From Pseudonocardia sp. MH-G8 (GTDB lineage: Bacteria; Actinomycetota; Actinomycetes; Mycobacteriales; Pseudonocardiaceae): a stretch of 64,000 nucleotides of DNA. This document shows positions 32,644 to 41,291 of this stretch, piece by piece (position 1 is the stretch's first letter; each line of letters starts with the position of its first letter). The notes beneath the pieces are model-generated. The model searched no databases, was not told where the DNA came from, and was given only the letters and a program-made list of their open reading frames with translations. Position numbers and translations under genes: made by a program. The stretch covers positions 1 to 64,000 of the forward strand of contig NZ_NKYF01000016.1 of the NCBI RefSeq assembly GCF_002262885.1, given 5' to 3'.

Positions 32644-32685
32644 AAAGGGCCTCTGAGCTGCGGAAACGCAGGTCAGAGGCCCTTT
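32644..32685 (+). terminator. sigA terminator
   Basis: AAAGGGCCTCTGA (32644-32656) pairs perfectly with TCAGAGGCCCTTT (32673-32685) with a 16-base loop that can itself fold (CTGCGG...). It begins 13 bases after the sigA stop and is the most Rho-independent-like hairpin in the window. Confidence 0.85.
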
Positions 32686-32804
32686 GCTCATGTCGCACGG
32701 CGCTCTCGGTCGTCCACCGTGCGGGGATGGTTCCGGACGGGCGAATCGATGTTGTCGAGGTAGACCGCGGCGCTCCCGCCGCGGCTTCTCACAGAGGAGT
32801 CATC

Positions 32805-33638
32805 GTGCGTCTGGTGTGGCAGCTCTTGGCGGTTGCGGCGGTCTGGATCCTCGGCAATCTGGGCACGGCTGCGGTGAAGGACAACCCCTGGCCGGCGCTC
32901 GTCGCCGGCCTACTGACGGCCGTCGTCGGGGTCCTGGTCTACGGCTGGGTGGTGCGGCGAACCGAGCACCGGGCCCCCGTCGAGGTGTCGCTGAAGGGAG
33001 CAGGTGCCGGGATCAGCTGGGGCACGCTGCTCGGCATCGCGCTGTTCGGGGCAGTCATCGCGAACATCGCCTTCTTCGGTGACTACACGATCAACGGCCT
33101 GGGCACGCCGGCGAGCGCCGTCGCCCTGCTCGGCATCATGGCGGGCGCCGCCGTCACCGAGGAGCTGGTCTTCCGCGGTGTCCTGTTCCGGAACGTCGAG
33201 CGCTGGACCGGAACCTGGATCGCGCTCGTGCTGACCGGCTCGCTGTTCGGCCTGATCCACCTGCTCAACGCGAACGCCACCGTGTGGGGTGCCATCGCTA
33301 TCGCCATCGAGGCAGGCGGGATGCTGACCGCCGCGTACATCGCCACCCGCAAGCTGTGGGTGCCGATCGGTCTGCACTTCGGCTGGAACATCGCCGCGAG
33401 CGCCATCTTCAGCACCGAGGTGTCCGGCAGCAACACCGCGCAGGGCCTGCTGGACACGACGATGTCGGGTCCAGCGCTGGTCACGGGCGGCGACTTCGGA
33501 CCGGAGGGCAGCATCTACGCGGTGGTGTTCGGCGTGCTGGCCACTGGCGTGTTCATGTGGCTGGCCCACCGGCGTGGTCACGTGGTCCCCGTCCGTCGCT
33601 CGGCCCGGGCGGACGTGGCCGCCAGGCTCTCCCGGTGA
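32805..33638 (+). CDS. CPBP-family intramembrane metalloprotease
   Basis: A 277-residue integral membrane protease of the CPBP/Abi family. The catalytic EExxxR motif is VTEELVFRGVLF near residue 124, with the following His motifs SLFGLIHLLNA near 152 and GLHFGWN near 195. About seven hydrophobic segments; the first is LVWQLLAVAAVWILGNL. GTG at 32805 is chosen over an upstream ATG (32727) because AGAGGAG lies about six bases before it. Such proteins process peptides at the membrane; substrate unknown. Not similar enough to the CPBP protein at 14202 to be a recent duplicate. Confidence 0.85.
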   Translation: MRLVWQLLAVAAVWILGNLGTAAVKDNPWPALVAGLLTAVVGVLVYGWVVRRTEHRAPVEVSLKGAGAGISWGTLLGIALFGAVIANIAFFGDYTINGLGTPASAVALLGIMAGAAVTEELVFRGVLFRNVERWTGTWIALVLTGSLFGLIHLLNANATVWGAIAIAIEAGGMLTAAYIATRKLWVPIGLHFGWNIAASAIFSTEVSGSNTAQGLLDTTMSGPALVTGGDFGPEGSIYAVVFGVLATGVFMWLAHRRGHVVPVRRSARADVAARLSR

Positions 33639-33678
33639 CCGAACTCCGGCGGGTCCTGGACCTGCTGCAGGGTCGGTC

Positions 33679-34812
33679 TCAGCGCAGTTGGCGGAAGAAC
33701 TCGGTGATGTCGTCGGCGAGCAGTTCGGGCTCTTCGTGGGCGGCGAAGTGTCCGCCGCGTGGCATCGACGTGTACCGGGTGATGTTGTAGGTGCGTTCGG
33801 CCCAGGCGCGCGGTGGCTGGGTGAGGTCGGCGGGGAAGACGGCGACTGCGGTGGGCACTTCGACCTTTTCGACGCGCCGGGTCAGGCCGCGGGCGTACTC
33901 GTAGTAGGGCCGGAACGACGTCGAGATCGTGCCGGTGAACCAGTACAGCGACGCCTGGGTGAGGACGAAGTCGTCGGTGAACCGGGACGACAGGTCGCCG
34001 CCCGATTCGCTCCAGGCGCGGTACTTCTCGACGATCCAGGCCAGCAGGCCGGTCGGAGAGTCGGACAGAGCGTGGGCCAGGGTGAGCGGGCGGGTGTTCT
34101 GCTGGTGCTGGTAGCCGCCCTCCTCCGCGCTCCAGGTGGCGACCTGGTCGAGGTAGGCCTGTTCGTCCAGGGTGAGGCCGGCGGCGTCGTACTCCTGGGG
34201 TGCGGCGACGGCGAGCAGGTGGATGCCGGCCAGCGACGCCGGGTAGGCCTCACCCAGACGCGAGGTGATCCCCGCGCCCAGGTCGCCGCCGTGGGCGGCG
34301 TACCGGTCGAAGCCGAGCTCGTCCCGCATGAGCCGGTGCCAGACCTGGTGGGTCTGGAGCGTCGGCGGGAGGGTCGGTCGTTGCGGTGAGAACGCGTAGC
34401 CGGGCAGCGAGGGGACGATGACCGTGAACGCGTCGGACGCGTCGCCGCCGTGCTTCGACGGCTCCGCGAGTCGCCGGGCGAGGTCGGTGAGCTCCAGGAA
34501 GGTGCTGGGCCAGCCGTGGGTCAGGACGATCGGCAGGGCGCCGGGCTGCTCGCCGTCGAACCGGAGGTAATGGACGGGCGCGCCGCCGATGGCGGCCGTG
34601 TGGTGCGGCAGGGCGTTGATCCGCGCCTCGTGGGTGCGCCAGTCATAGCCTGTTGCCCAGTACTCCGCCAGGCGGCGCACCTCGGTGGTGTCGGCGCCCG
34701 CTTCCCAGCCGTCGACGGGCCACCGGGTGGGCCACCGGGTGGCGCGTAGCCGCGCGCGCAGGTCGTCGAGTTCTGCATCGGTCACCGCGCTCAGCGGCTG
34801 GTGGTCGGTCAT
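33679..34812 (-). CDS. epoxide hydrolase, EHN-domain alpha/beta hydrolase
   Basis: A 377-residue microsomal-type epoxide hydrolase. An N-terminal EHN domain (residues 8-110; LSAVTDAELDDLRARLRATR) precedes an alpha/beta hydrolase fold. The oxyanion motif HGWPST is near residue 100, the nucleophile Asp in AAHGGDLGAGI near 187, and the catalytic His in MPRGGHFAAHEEPE near 352. It opens epoxides to diols. It is the last gene of a six-gene minus-strand operon with three NADP/F420-type reductases; an epoxide or quinone-like xenobiotic as shared substrate is conceivable. ATG start. Confidence 0.9.
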   Translation of the reverse strand: MTDHQPLSAVTDAELDDLRARLRATRWPTRWPVDGWEAGADTTEVRRLAEYWATGYDWRTHEARINALPHHTAAIGGAPVHYLRFDGEQPGALPIVLTHGWPSTFLELTDLARRLAEPSKHGGDASDAFTVIVPSLPGYAFSPQRPTLPPTLQTHQVWHRLMRDELGFDRYAAHGGDLGAGITSRLGEAYPASLAGIHLLAVAAPQEYDAAGLTLDEQAYLDQVATWSAEEGGYQHQQNTRPLTLAHALSDSPTGLLAWIVEKYRAWSESGGDLSSRFTDDFVLTQASLYWFTGTISTSFRPYYEYARGLTRRVEKVEVPTAVAVFPADLTQPPRAWAERTYNITRYTSMPRGGHFAAHEEPELLADDITEFFRQLR

Positions 34813-34871
34813 GTGTCTCCTGGTCGTGCTCCCGTGCTGGTCGTGCGCACGCACGGTGCGACAGCGCCTGG

Positions 34872-35540
34872 CTACCGCGTTGCGGTGGCCAGTGCCGCGC
34901 GGATGGCGTCCTCGCCGGCCGGCTCGCCCTTCTCGTTCGAGGACGGCCCGTACGGGGTCCCCCACACCGGCGTGCCCGTGGCCTGCCGCCAGCTGTCGGC
35001 CAACGGCCCCGTGTCCACCACGCCGTACCCGATGGATGCGATGAACTCGGTCACCGCCGCCTTCGCCGACCCGGAGTCCCCGGCGATCGGCAGGTACGAG
35101 CGGTCGGCCGCCCCCGCTGGGCGGGCGAGTGACAGCAGGTGCTTGAAGTAGATGGTGTTGAACGCCTTCACGAGCCCGGCGCCCGGGATGTACCGCGACA
35201 GCAGCTCGCTCGAGGTGAGCGACGTGCCGTCGAGCTCGGGGATGTGCCCGTCACGCTCGGGGCCGTAGTTGCACGTGTCGATGACCGTCTTGCCCGCCAG
35301 TGGCGCGGCGGGCAGGTGGGGGAAGGCCGTGACCGGCACCGTGACCACGACGATGCCACCGGCCGCCGCGGCCTCCCCGCTCGTCGCCGCGGTCGCCCGC
35401 GGGCCCAGCTCCGCGACCGTGTCCGCGAGCGTCTCGGGACCGCGCGAGTTGCTGAGCACGACCTGGTGGCCGGCCGCGACGGCGAGCCGCGCGATGGTGC
35501 CGCCGATGGATCCGCTTCCGATGAATCCCACAGTCGTCAC
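34872..35540 (-). CDS. NADP/F420-type reductase (NAD-binding), paralogue 1
   Basis: A 222-residue Rossmann protein of the NADPH:F420 reductase-like family (F420_oxidored). The N-terminal loop is GFIGSGSIGGTIARLAVAAG, followed by VVLSNSRGPETL, where Ser-Asn-Ser-Arg suggests NADP. Mid-protein GKTVIDTCNYGPERDG and LVKAFNTIYFKHLLS are family signatures. True Fno activity is unproven: many homologues have no known substrate. GTG start. Two diverged paralogues lie upstream in the same operon (36579, 38186). Confidence 0.8.
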   Translation of the reverse strand: MTTVGFIGSGSIGGTIARLAVAAGHQVVLSNSRGPETLADTVAELGPRATAATSGEAAAAGGIVVVTVPVTAFPHLPAAPLAGKTVIDTCNYGPERDGHIPELDGTSLTSSELLSRYIPGAGLVKAFNTIYFKHLLSLARPAGAADRSYLPIAGDSGSAKAAVTEFIASIGYGVVDTGPLADSWRQATGTPVWGTPYGPSSNEKGEPAGEDAIRAALATATR

Positions 35541-35580
35541 GTTCTCGAACGTCCCTTCACAAGAGCATGGGTCCCTGACC

Positions 35581-36543
35581 TCAGATGGCGGGGACGTCGG
35601 CCGACGGGAAGTAGTGACCGTTGTCCAGATCGGCGAGCAGGCCGGGCTGAGCGGGTTCCCAGCCCAGGGTCCGGCGGGTGATGAGGTTGGACGCCGGGTA
35701 GTTCTGCGTGACGACGTTCGCGAGGAACCCGAAGTATCCCGGCAGCATCAGTTCGTCCAGGGGCACGCTCAGGGCGGGCAGACCCAGGCGGCTGCCGATG
35801 GCCTCGGCGATCTCGCGGACCGGGATGGCGCCGTCCCCCACGGCGTGCCAGTACTTGCCGGCCGGGCCCTTCTCCAGCGCCAGGCGGAACAAGGACGCGG
35901 CGTCACGGGCGTGCACGGCGTTCCACTGGTTCGTGCCGTCTCCGGGGTAGCCGGCGAAGCCCTTCTCCTTCGCGAGGGCGATCAGCGTGGGGAGGAAGCC
36001 GGCCCGGTCGGAGGTGCTGTGTGCGATGTTGGCGATCCGCACGACGGAAGACCGCACTCCCCGCTCGGCGAGGCCGATCGCGGCGGTCTCCACGACGTTA
36101 CGGGCCCGGAGGGTGCCCTTGTGCTCGTCGCCGACGGGAAGGGCCAGGTCGTCCTCGGTGGCCGGGCGGCCCAGGTTCCCTCCCCCGTTCCCGGGCGAGC
36201 CGATGCTCCCCGCTATGACCAGCGGCTTCCCGGTTCCCGCCAGTGCCTCGCCGTACGCGAGCACGATCGGGAGCTCGGCGGCGGCCACGGCGTCGATCCC
36301 GCCGGACGGAAGCAGGTCCTGCCTGTGCGCGACGTGGATGACGCCGTGGGAGTCGGCGGCCGCCTCCTTGAGCCCGTCGAGGTCCTGGAGGTCGCCGCGG
36401 CGCACCTTCGCGCCGAGCGCGGACAGCATCGTGGCGGCCGTGTCCGACCGGGCCAGGCCGGTGACCTCGTGCCCGGCGGCGACGAGCTCGGGGATGATGT
36501 GCGAACCGGAATGGCCGGTCCCGCCGGTGACGAAGACGTGCAC
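35581..36543 (-). CDS. extended SDR / NAD-dependent epimerase-like protein
   Basis: A 320-residue Rossmann protein with the extended-SDR/NmrA glycine motif VTGGTGHSGSHIIPEL at residues 5-20 and an Asp-containing GDLQDLDGL near 55. The catalytic Tyr-x-x-x-Lys is not obvious; near the expected place the sequence reads HKGTLRARNVVE. It may therefore be a regulator-like or atypical reductase. The start is GTG at 36543 because AAGGAG lies seven bases upstream; an in-frame ATG at 36561 lacks this. Operon member between two F420-type reductases. Confidence 0.75.
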   Translation of the reverse strand: MHVFVTGGTGHSGSHIIPELVAAGHEVTGLARSDTAATMLSALGAKVRRGDLQDLDGLKEAAADSHGVIHVAHRQDLLPSGGIDAVAAAELPIVLAYGEALAGTGKPLVIAGSIGSPGNGGGNLGRPATEDDLALPVGDEHKGTLRARNVVETAAIGLAERGVRSSVVRIANIAHSTSDRAGFLPTLIALAKEKGFAGYPGDGTNQWNAVHARDAASLFRLALEKGPAGKYWHAVGDGAIPVREIAEAIGSRLGLPALSVPLDELMLPGYFGFLANVVTQNYPASNLITRRTLGWEPAQPGLLADLDNGHYFPSADVPAI

Positions 36544-36578
36544 GTTGCTGCTCCTTGTCAATGGTGCGGGGTGTGCGC

Positions 36579-37202
36579 TCAGCCGCGGACGTCGACGCCG
36601 AGGGCGACGTCGAAGGTCCCCGCGCCGTGGCGGGCCAGGCCCATCAGCAGCGGCCCGACCCCTTCCAGCCAGCGGGCCATCTCCAGGCCGCCGACATCGA
36701 GGGGACGCAGTCCGAGGCTCTCGATGAACGCCGACACGCTCGCCTTGGCCTGCGCGTCATCTCCGGCGAAGAACACGTCCAACGGACGCTCCTGGACCAG
36801 GACGTGACCGAAGACGGTGTTGAACGCCTTCACGACGTGCGCGCTCGCCGGGACCGCCTTGGCGATCTCCTGTGCACCGGACGTGCCATCAGGGACGACC
36901 AGCGCGGTGGCGTCGGCGTTGAAGGTGTTGGAGATGTCGATGATGACCTTGCCGGCCAGTGCGTCCCCGTACCGGGCGACGACCTGCACGGCGCCGGCGT
37001 ACGGCACGGCCAGGACGACGATGTCGCCCACGGGGACGGTGCCGAAGGTCCCCACCGTGGTCCCGACGCCGAGTTCGGCGGCCAGGCCCTTGGCCTTGGC
37101 CGGGTCGCGGCCGATGAGTTCGACCGAGTGGCCGCCCGCGACCGCGCGTGCGGCGATGGCGTGGGCCATTCCACCCAGTCCGATGAAACTGATGCTGCTC
37201 AT
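36579..37202 (-). CDS. NADP/F420-type reductase, paralogue 2
   Basis: A 207-residue protein of the F420_oxidored family: ISFIGLGGMAHAIAARAVAG at the N-terminus, ELIGRDPAKA (Arg favouring NADP), GKVIIDISNTFN, HVVKAFNTVFGHVL and the C-terminal SLGLRPLDVGGLEMARWLEG. It is clearly the closest relative of the protein at 38186, sharing the signatures FFAGDD, FIESLGLRPLDVGGL and the ending pattern, indicating tandem duplication around the LLM gene. ATG start. Reaction unknown; hydride transfer between NADPH and F420 or a small substrate is expected. Confidence 0.82.
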   Translation of the reverse strand: MSSISFIGLGGMAHAIAARAVAGGHSVELIGRDPAKAKGLAAELGVGTTVGTFGTVPVGDIVVLAVPYAGAVQVVARYGDALAGKVIIDISNTFNADATALVVPDGTSGAQEIAKAVPASAHVVKAFNTVFGHVLVQERPLDVFFAGDDAQAKASVSAFIESLGLRPLDVGGLEMARWLEGVGPLLMGLARHGAGTFDVALGVDVRG

Positions 37203-37242
37203 GGTGAGTGCTCTCTTCCTGACGTGGTCGTGTCTTCGGTGG

Positions 37243-38145
37243 TCACAACCGGCCGGTACGCTCGATCACCTGGCCGGCGAAGTCGAGCAGCTGGTCAAGG
37301 CTGGTGAACATCGCGAAGGCATCGAAGTACGCCTCGTCAACACCGGAGTCGGCGTATCGCTTCAGCTGGTCCGCGACCGAGTCGACGGACGTGCCCGGGT
37401 CGAGGTTGATCCGCATGGCCGTCTTCAGTGCGTCGGGATCGCGGCCGGCGTCCTGCGCCGCTCGGCGCGCGACCGACCACAGGCGGCCGGCCCCCTCGTC
37501 CTGGCTGCTGATCGACGCGGCGGGCGCCGGCCCTTCGACCCCGAGCCAGCCGACCCCGCTGCGGCCGACCCGGCGCATCGCGGCCTCGCTGGCTCCGCCG
37601 ATCCAGATGGGCGGCCCGCCCGGCTGGACCGGGCGGAGGCCGGCGTGGACCGGTGGCATGGTGAAGAACTCGCTGTTCCAGGACACGGGACTGGTCGTCC
37701 ACCACGTGTGCAGGAACGCCAGCACGTCATCGAGCATCTTGCCGCGCCGCAGCCAGTCCGCGTTGCGGGCCACGTCGTACTCCTGCTTCATCCACCCCAG
37801 CCCCACACCGACGCCGAGGCGGCCGTCACTGAGCACGTCGAGCGTGGTCAGCTGCCGGGCCAGGTGCGGCGGCTCGTAGTAGAACGTGCTGAGCGTGCTG
37901 GTGTTCAGGCGTACCCGGCTGGTCGCCGCCGCGGCGACGGTCAACAGCAGCATCGGATCGAAGGAGCGCGACATCTGCGGCCCTCGGGCCAGATAGTCGC
38001 TGCCCACATCAACCGGCGTGACCAGGCGGTCGCCGACCCACAGGGCGTCGTAGCCGAGGTCCTCGAGTCCGCGGACGAAAGCGCTCAGGGCGGAGGCGTC
38101 GCCGACGGAGGGCCCGACAACGGGAATCATGGAACCGAGCTGCAT
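37243..38145 (-). CDS. LLM-class F420-dependent oxidoreductase
   Basis: A 300-residue luciferase-like TIM-barrel oxidoreductase. LEDLGYDALWVGDRLV near residue 28, STLSTFYYEPPHLARQLTTL near 85, DGRLGVGVGLGWMKQEYDV near 105 and GGPPIWIGGASEAAMRRVGR near 175 are the family landmarks. Members use F420H2 or FMN; F420 is favoured by the flanking F420-type reductases. Substrate unknown. ATG start. It lies between two reductase paralogues with about 40-base gaps, in a six-gene operon. Confidence 0.85.
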   Translation of the reverse strand: MQLGSMIPVVGPSVGDASALSAFVRGLEDLGYDALWVGDRLVTPVDVGSDYLARGPQMSRSFDPMLLLTVAAAATSRVRLNTSTLSTFYYEPPHLARQLTTLDVLSDGRLGVGVGLGWMKQEYDVARNADWLRRGKMLDDVLAFLHTWWTTSPVSWNSEFFTMPPVHAGLRPVQPGGPPIWIGGASEAAMRRVGRSGVGWLGVEGPAPAASISSQDEGAGRLWSVARRAAQDAGRDPDALKTAMRINLDPGTSVDSVADQLKRYADSGVDEAYFDAFAMFTSLDQLLDFAGQVIERTGRL

Positions 38146-38185
38146 GGTGATGCGCCTCCTCAGGCGGTTTTATTTCGCCGACTAC

Positions 38186-38821
38186 TCAGCGCAGGGGTCG
38201 GTCCGTGAATTCGTTGACGCCCATGGCGAAGTTCCCGTGGCCGATCCCGTTGCCCGCGAGGCCTACCGTGAGCACGCCCGCTCCTTCCAGCCAGTGCGCC
38301 ATCTTCAGGCCGCCGACGTCGAGCGGGCGCAGTCCGAGGCTCTCGATGAATGCCGCCACGTCCGCCTTGGCCTGCGGGTCGTCGCCGGCGAAGAAGACGT
38401 CGGGCCGGCCCTGCGCCAGGACGTCACGGAAGATGGTGTTGAAGGCCTTGAAAACACTGGCGCCGGCCGGGGCGATCTTGGCGACCTCCTGCGCGATCGA
38501 GGTCTCCTCGCTGTGGGCCAGCCCGTCGCCCGTGGCGTTGAAGGGGTTGCTGATGTCGATGATGATCTTGCCTGCGAGGGCGTCCCCGTACTCGGCGACG
38601 GTCGGAACGACACCGGCGTACAACAGGGCCGTGATGACGAGGTCCCCGGCCGGGACGGCGCCCCACTTACCTGCCGTCGCGCCGCCGCCCAGAACGTCGG
38701 CCAGGTCATCGGCCTTGGACTGATCGCGTGCCATGATCTCGACGCTGTTGCCGCCCGCCACCGCGAGCGTGCCGATCGTGCGGGCCATGTTCCCCGCACC
38801 GATGAACGTGATGCTGCTCAT
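38186..38821 (-). CDS. NADP/F420-type reductase, paralogue 3
   Basis: A 211-residue paralogue of the 36579 protein: ITFIGAGNMARTIGTLAVAG, EIMARDQSKADD, GKIIIDISNPFNATG, FKAFNTIFRDVLAQ and FIESLGLRPLDVGGLKMAHW. It is the first gene of the minus-strand operon ending with the epoxide hydrolase. The cofactor loop carries the GxGxxA pattern with Asn and Met (GAGNMA), slightly different from the other two. ATG start. Reaction unknown. Confidence 0.82.
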   Translation of the reverse strand: MSSITFIGAGNMARTIGTLAVAGGNSVEIMARDQSKADDLADVLGGGATAGKWGAVPAGDLVITALLYAGVVPTVAEYGDALAGKIIIDISNPFNATGDGLAHSEETSIAQEVAKIAPAGASVFKAFNTIFRDVLAQGRPDVFFAGDDPQAKADVAAFIESLGLRPLDVGGLKMAHWLEGAGVLTVGLAGNGIGHGNFAMGVNEFTDRPLR

Positions 38822-39047
38822 GACTGTGCACTCTTCCTGTTCTCGAGGCGCAGGTCGTCGACATAGCTGGAGCGGTCTGCACGGTGAATGGGTTCTGAGG
38901 AACGGGCCATCGAATACCGATCCCGAATTCCTGCACCGAGTTCCCTCGGCCCCAAGAACGATGCCATCAGCCCGAGCGGGTGTCCAAGACCTGTTTCAGC
39001 CATGGCGATGCCCTAGAGGCATTGCCGGACCGAGCTCCCCCAGGAAG
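38822..39047. other. upstream region of the F420-type operon
   Basis: About 226 bases with lower GC than surroundings and no convincing gene; a 61-residue minus-strand frame here has no support. It should contain the promoter of the six-gene operon, but no convincing -35/-10 pair was identified. Confidence 0.35.
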
Positions 39048-39106
39048 CACCTTGGAGCCTTGGTGCTGACTTTCGGCGCTGAGAACAGCGGTGTGGCTCC
39101 AAGGTG
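39048..39106. repeat. dispersed hairpin repeat, copy 3 (siderophore operon terminator)
   Basis: CACCTTGGAGCC (39048-39059) pairs perfectly with GGCTCCAAGGTG (39095-39106) and is followed by CGGGATG. It begins 15 bases past the stop of the last siderophore gene, so it is the likely operon terminator. Unlike copies 1 and 2 it is not between convergent genes. Confidence 0.85.
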
Positions 39107-39120
39107 CGGGATGGGTGCCG

Positions 39121-40458
39121 TCAGGAGGCGGTCGGAGGCGTCCGGTCGAGCCTGCTCTCGAGAGAGGCGAGGATGTCGCCGCTGCGCACGGCGACGTTGG
39201 ACAGCAGGGTCGACGCCAGTCCGTGGGTGTGCTCGGTGGCACCCTGCACGTAGATCGGCACGTCGGATCCTTCGAGTTCGAGCCGGTAGTCCTGCGTGAT
39301 CCGCGCCCGGCCGCGGTCGTCGCGGCGGGCGGCGAGTCCGGTGAGGAACCGCGCCGGGTCACCGGACCGGTAGCCGGTCGCGTAGACGACGACGTCGGCT
39401 TCGACGTCCCTCGTGGTGCCGTCGAGCGCGCTCCGGATGCGCACGCGGACGTCGTCACGCCGGTCCTCGCAGGCCTCGACCGAACACATCTTGTCGAACC
39501 GGAGCCGCTCGCGGCCGTCGACGCGCTCGGCGTAGTGCCTCTCGTACAGGGCCTCGATGAGATCCGGGTCGACCACGGAGTAGTTGGTGTTGCGGTGCAG
39601 GGCGGTGACGCGCAGGCGGACCTCCGCCGGGCTGTCGAAGAACTCGTGGACGGCGTCGGGATCGAACACGCGGTTGGCGAAGGCGCTGTCGTCGGCCGGG
39701 CTGTACCCCCAGCGCTGGAACACCGCGTGGACGTCGGCGTCGGGGAAGCTGCGGTGCAGGTAGTCGACGCTCTCGGCGGCGCTCTGCCCGGCCCCGACCA
39801 CGACGAAGCGCCGCGGCGCCGGGCCGGTGGCCAGCTTCGCCACGTTCGGCACCAGCCGGCTGTTGTGCCAGATCCGCTCGCCCGCCTCGATGCCGTCGGG
39901 CAGCACGGGCGTGAGACCGGTGGCGATCACGACGGCCCGGGCGACGACGCGCAGCGGTTCCCCGCCGCGCCGTGCGGTGACGGCGAGCAGCCCGCCCTCC
40001 AGCGGCTCGATCTTCTCGACGAGCGTCCCGTAGGCGACGTCGTCGTCGAACCGGGCGGCGGCCCAGGACAGGTAGTCGTGGAACTCCAGGCGGGTGGGGA
40101 AGAACGACTGCCGGTTGACGAAGTCGACGAGCCGGCCCCGCTCGGCGAGGTAGTTGACGAATCCGAAGCTGCTGGTGGGGTTGCGCAGGGTGGCCAGGTC
40201 CTTGAGGAACGCGACCTGCATGCGGGCGTCCGGGATGAGCATCCCGCGGTGCCACCCGAACGCCTCCTGGCGCTCGAGGAAGTACGCCGAGATCGGCCGC
40301 TCCCCCGGGCCCGCGGCGGCGTTGCGCTCGGCGACGGCGATGGCGAGTCCCAGGTTGGCCGGGCCGAAGCCGACCCCCACGACGTCGAGGACAGGGGTGG
40401 GCGGCGGAGCGGTGAGGGACACCGGAGCGAGATCCTCTCGTGCAGGGGGCTGGGTCAT
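39121..40458 (-). CDS. L-ornithine N5-monooxygenase (siderophore hydroxylase)
   Basis: A 445-residue flavin-dependent N-hydroxylating monooxygenase of the PvdA/SidA/CchB family, converting L-ornithine to N5-hydroxyornithine for hydroxamate formation. The FAD loop is VVGVGFGPANLGLAIA near residue 27, the substrate region is GMLIPDARMQVAFLKDLATL near 72 and TSSFGFVNYLAERGRLVDF near 95, the NADPH loop is VVVGAGQSAAESVDYL near 225, and the C-terminal ATGYRSGDP is typical. Lysine hydroxylases are close relatives; ornithine is preferred because two downstream NRPS adenylation domains carry the hydroxyornithine code. Its ATG overlaps the previous stop (ATGA). It is the last gene of the operon. Confidence 0.9.
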   Translation of the reverse strand: MTQPPAREDLAPVSLTAPPPTPVLDVVGVGFGPANLGLAIAVAERNAAAGPGERPISAYFLERQEAFGWHRGMLIPDARMQVAFLKDLATLRNPTSSFGFVNYLAERGRLVDFVNRQSFFPTRLEFHDYLSWAAARFDDDVAYGTLVEKIEPLEGGLLAVTARRGGEPLRVVARAVVIATGLTPVLPDGIEAGERIWHNSRLVPNVAKLATGPAPRRFVVVGAGQSAAESVDYLHRSFPDADVHAVFQRWGYSPADDSAFANRVFDPDAVHEFFDSPAEVRLRVTALHRNTNYSVVDPDLIEALYERHYAERVDGRERLRFDKMCSVEACEDRRDDVRVRIRSALDGTTRDVEADVVVYATGYRSGDPARFLTGLAARRDDRGRARITQDYRLELEGSDVPIYVQGATEHTHGLASTLLSNVAVRSGDILASLESRLDRTPPTAS

Positions 40459-41291
40459 GGGGTGTGCCGTGACGTGGTGGCGAGGAACTCGAGCAGGACC
40501 CGGTTGACCGCGTCGGGGCGTTCCAGGTAGCCGTAGTGGCCCGCGTCGGGGATCTCCACGTAGCGGGCTCCGGGCACGGCGTCGGCCACCTCCCGGGACA
40601 GGTGTGGCGGGATCGTGGCGTCGTCGGCGAACCCGACGACGAGCAGCGGCACCGCGACGTCGCGGTAGGCCGCGCGCCGGTCGGTCAGCGCCAGCGACAC
40701 CGCGAGCTGCGCGCGGTGGCCGGGCCCGATCGCCGCGCCGCGGAAGGCGACCACGTCGAGCCAGTCCTGGGCGGCCCGCTCGTCGCGCAGCGTGGCCGGG
40801 GAGAGGTACTGCACGGCGGAGACGGCGGCGTGGTGGTCCGGCGGCGGCACGATCTTCTCGTCGGCCAGCGCGATCTCGCCTGCGGTGAAGGCCCGCTGCA
40901 CGGGCTCCAGCCGGGCGTGCGCGGCCAGCGCGACAGCCCGTGTGACGAGGTCCGGGCGGGCCAGCGCGAGCTCGACGACGATCCGCGCGCCCAGCGACGT
41001 GCCGACCACGGCGGCCGGTCCGGCGTCGAGGTGCTCCACGAGCGCGGCGACGTCGCCGACCATGTCGTCGATGGTGAAGCCCGCGGCGCACTCGTCGCTG
41101 GCCCCGGCGCCCCGGTTGTCCAGCGTGACGACCCGGTGTCCGGCCGCGCGCAGCGCCGGCACCTGGTGGGTCTGCCAGACGCGGCCGGGGCTGCCGGTGC
41201 CCATCACCATCACGACGAGCGGGCCGGGACCGCCGGGCGGGGCCCAGTCGTCGTAGGCGATCCGGACGCCGTCGCGCGTCACGAACGTCAT
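40455..41291 (-). CDS. alpha/beta hydrolase in siderophore operon
   Basis: A 278-residue alpha/beta hydrolase. The nucleophile elbow is VVGTSLGARIV (Ser near residue 98), the acid is likely Asp in VGFADDATIPPHL and the His is in IPDAGHYGYLERP. No signal peptide. Overlaps both neighbours by four bases. Since the NRPS has no thioesterase domain, this enzyme is a candidate for off-loading or proofreading; alternatively it may release iron by ester or amide cleavage, as proposed for CchJ-like esterases in related clusters. Its substrate cannot be inferred further. Confidence 0.8.
   Translation of the reverse strand: MTFVTRDGVRIAYDDWAPPGGPGPLVVMVMGTGSPGRVWQTHQVPALRAAGHRVVTLDNRGAGASDECAAGFTIDDMVGDVAALVEHLDAGPAAVVGTSLGARIVVELALARPDLVTRAVALAAHARLEPVQRAFTAGEIALADEKIVPPPDHHAAVSAVQYLSPATLRDERAAQDWLDVVAFRGAAIGPGHRAQLAVSLALTDRRAAYRDVAVPLLVVGFADDATIPPHLSREVADAVPGARYVEIPDAGHYGYLERPDAVNRVLLEFLATTSRHTP

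Noticed and set aside
32805..33638. Link between the CPBP protease and bacteriocin immunity or phage defence
   Set aside because: No bacteriocin, toxin or defence gene is adjacent; the family is too broad to support it.
38818..39003. 61-codon minus-strand frame upstream of the reductase operon
   Set aside because: No ribosome site, no recognisable sequence and it occupies the presumed promoter region.
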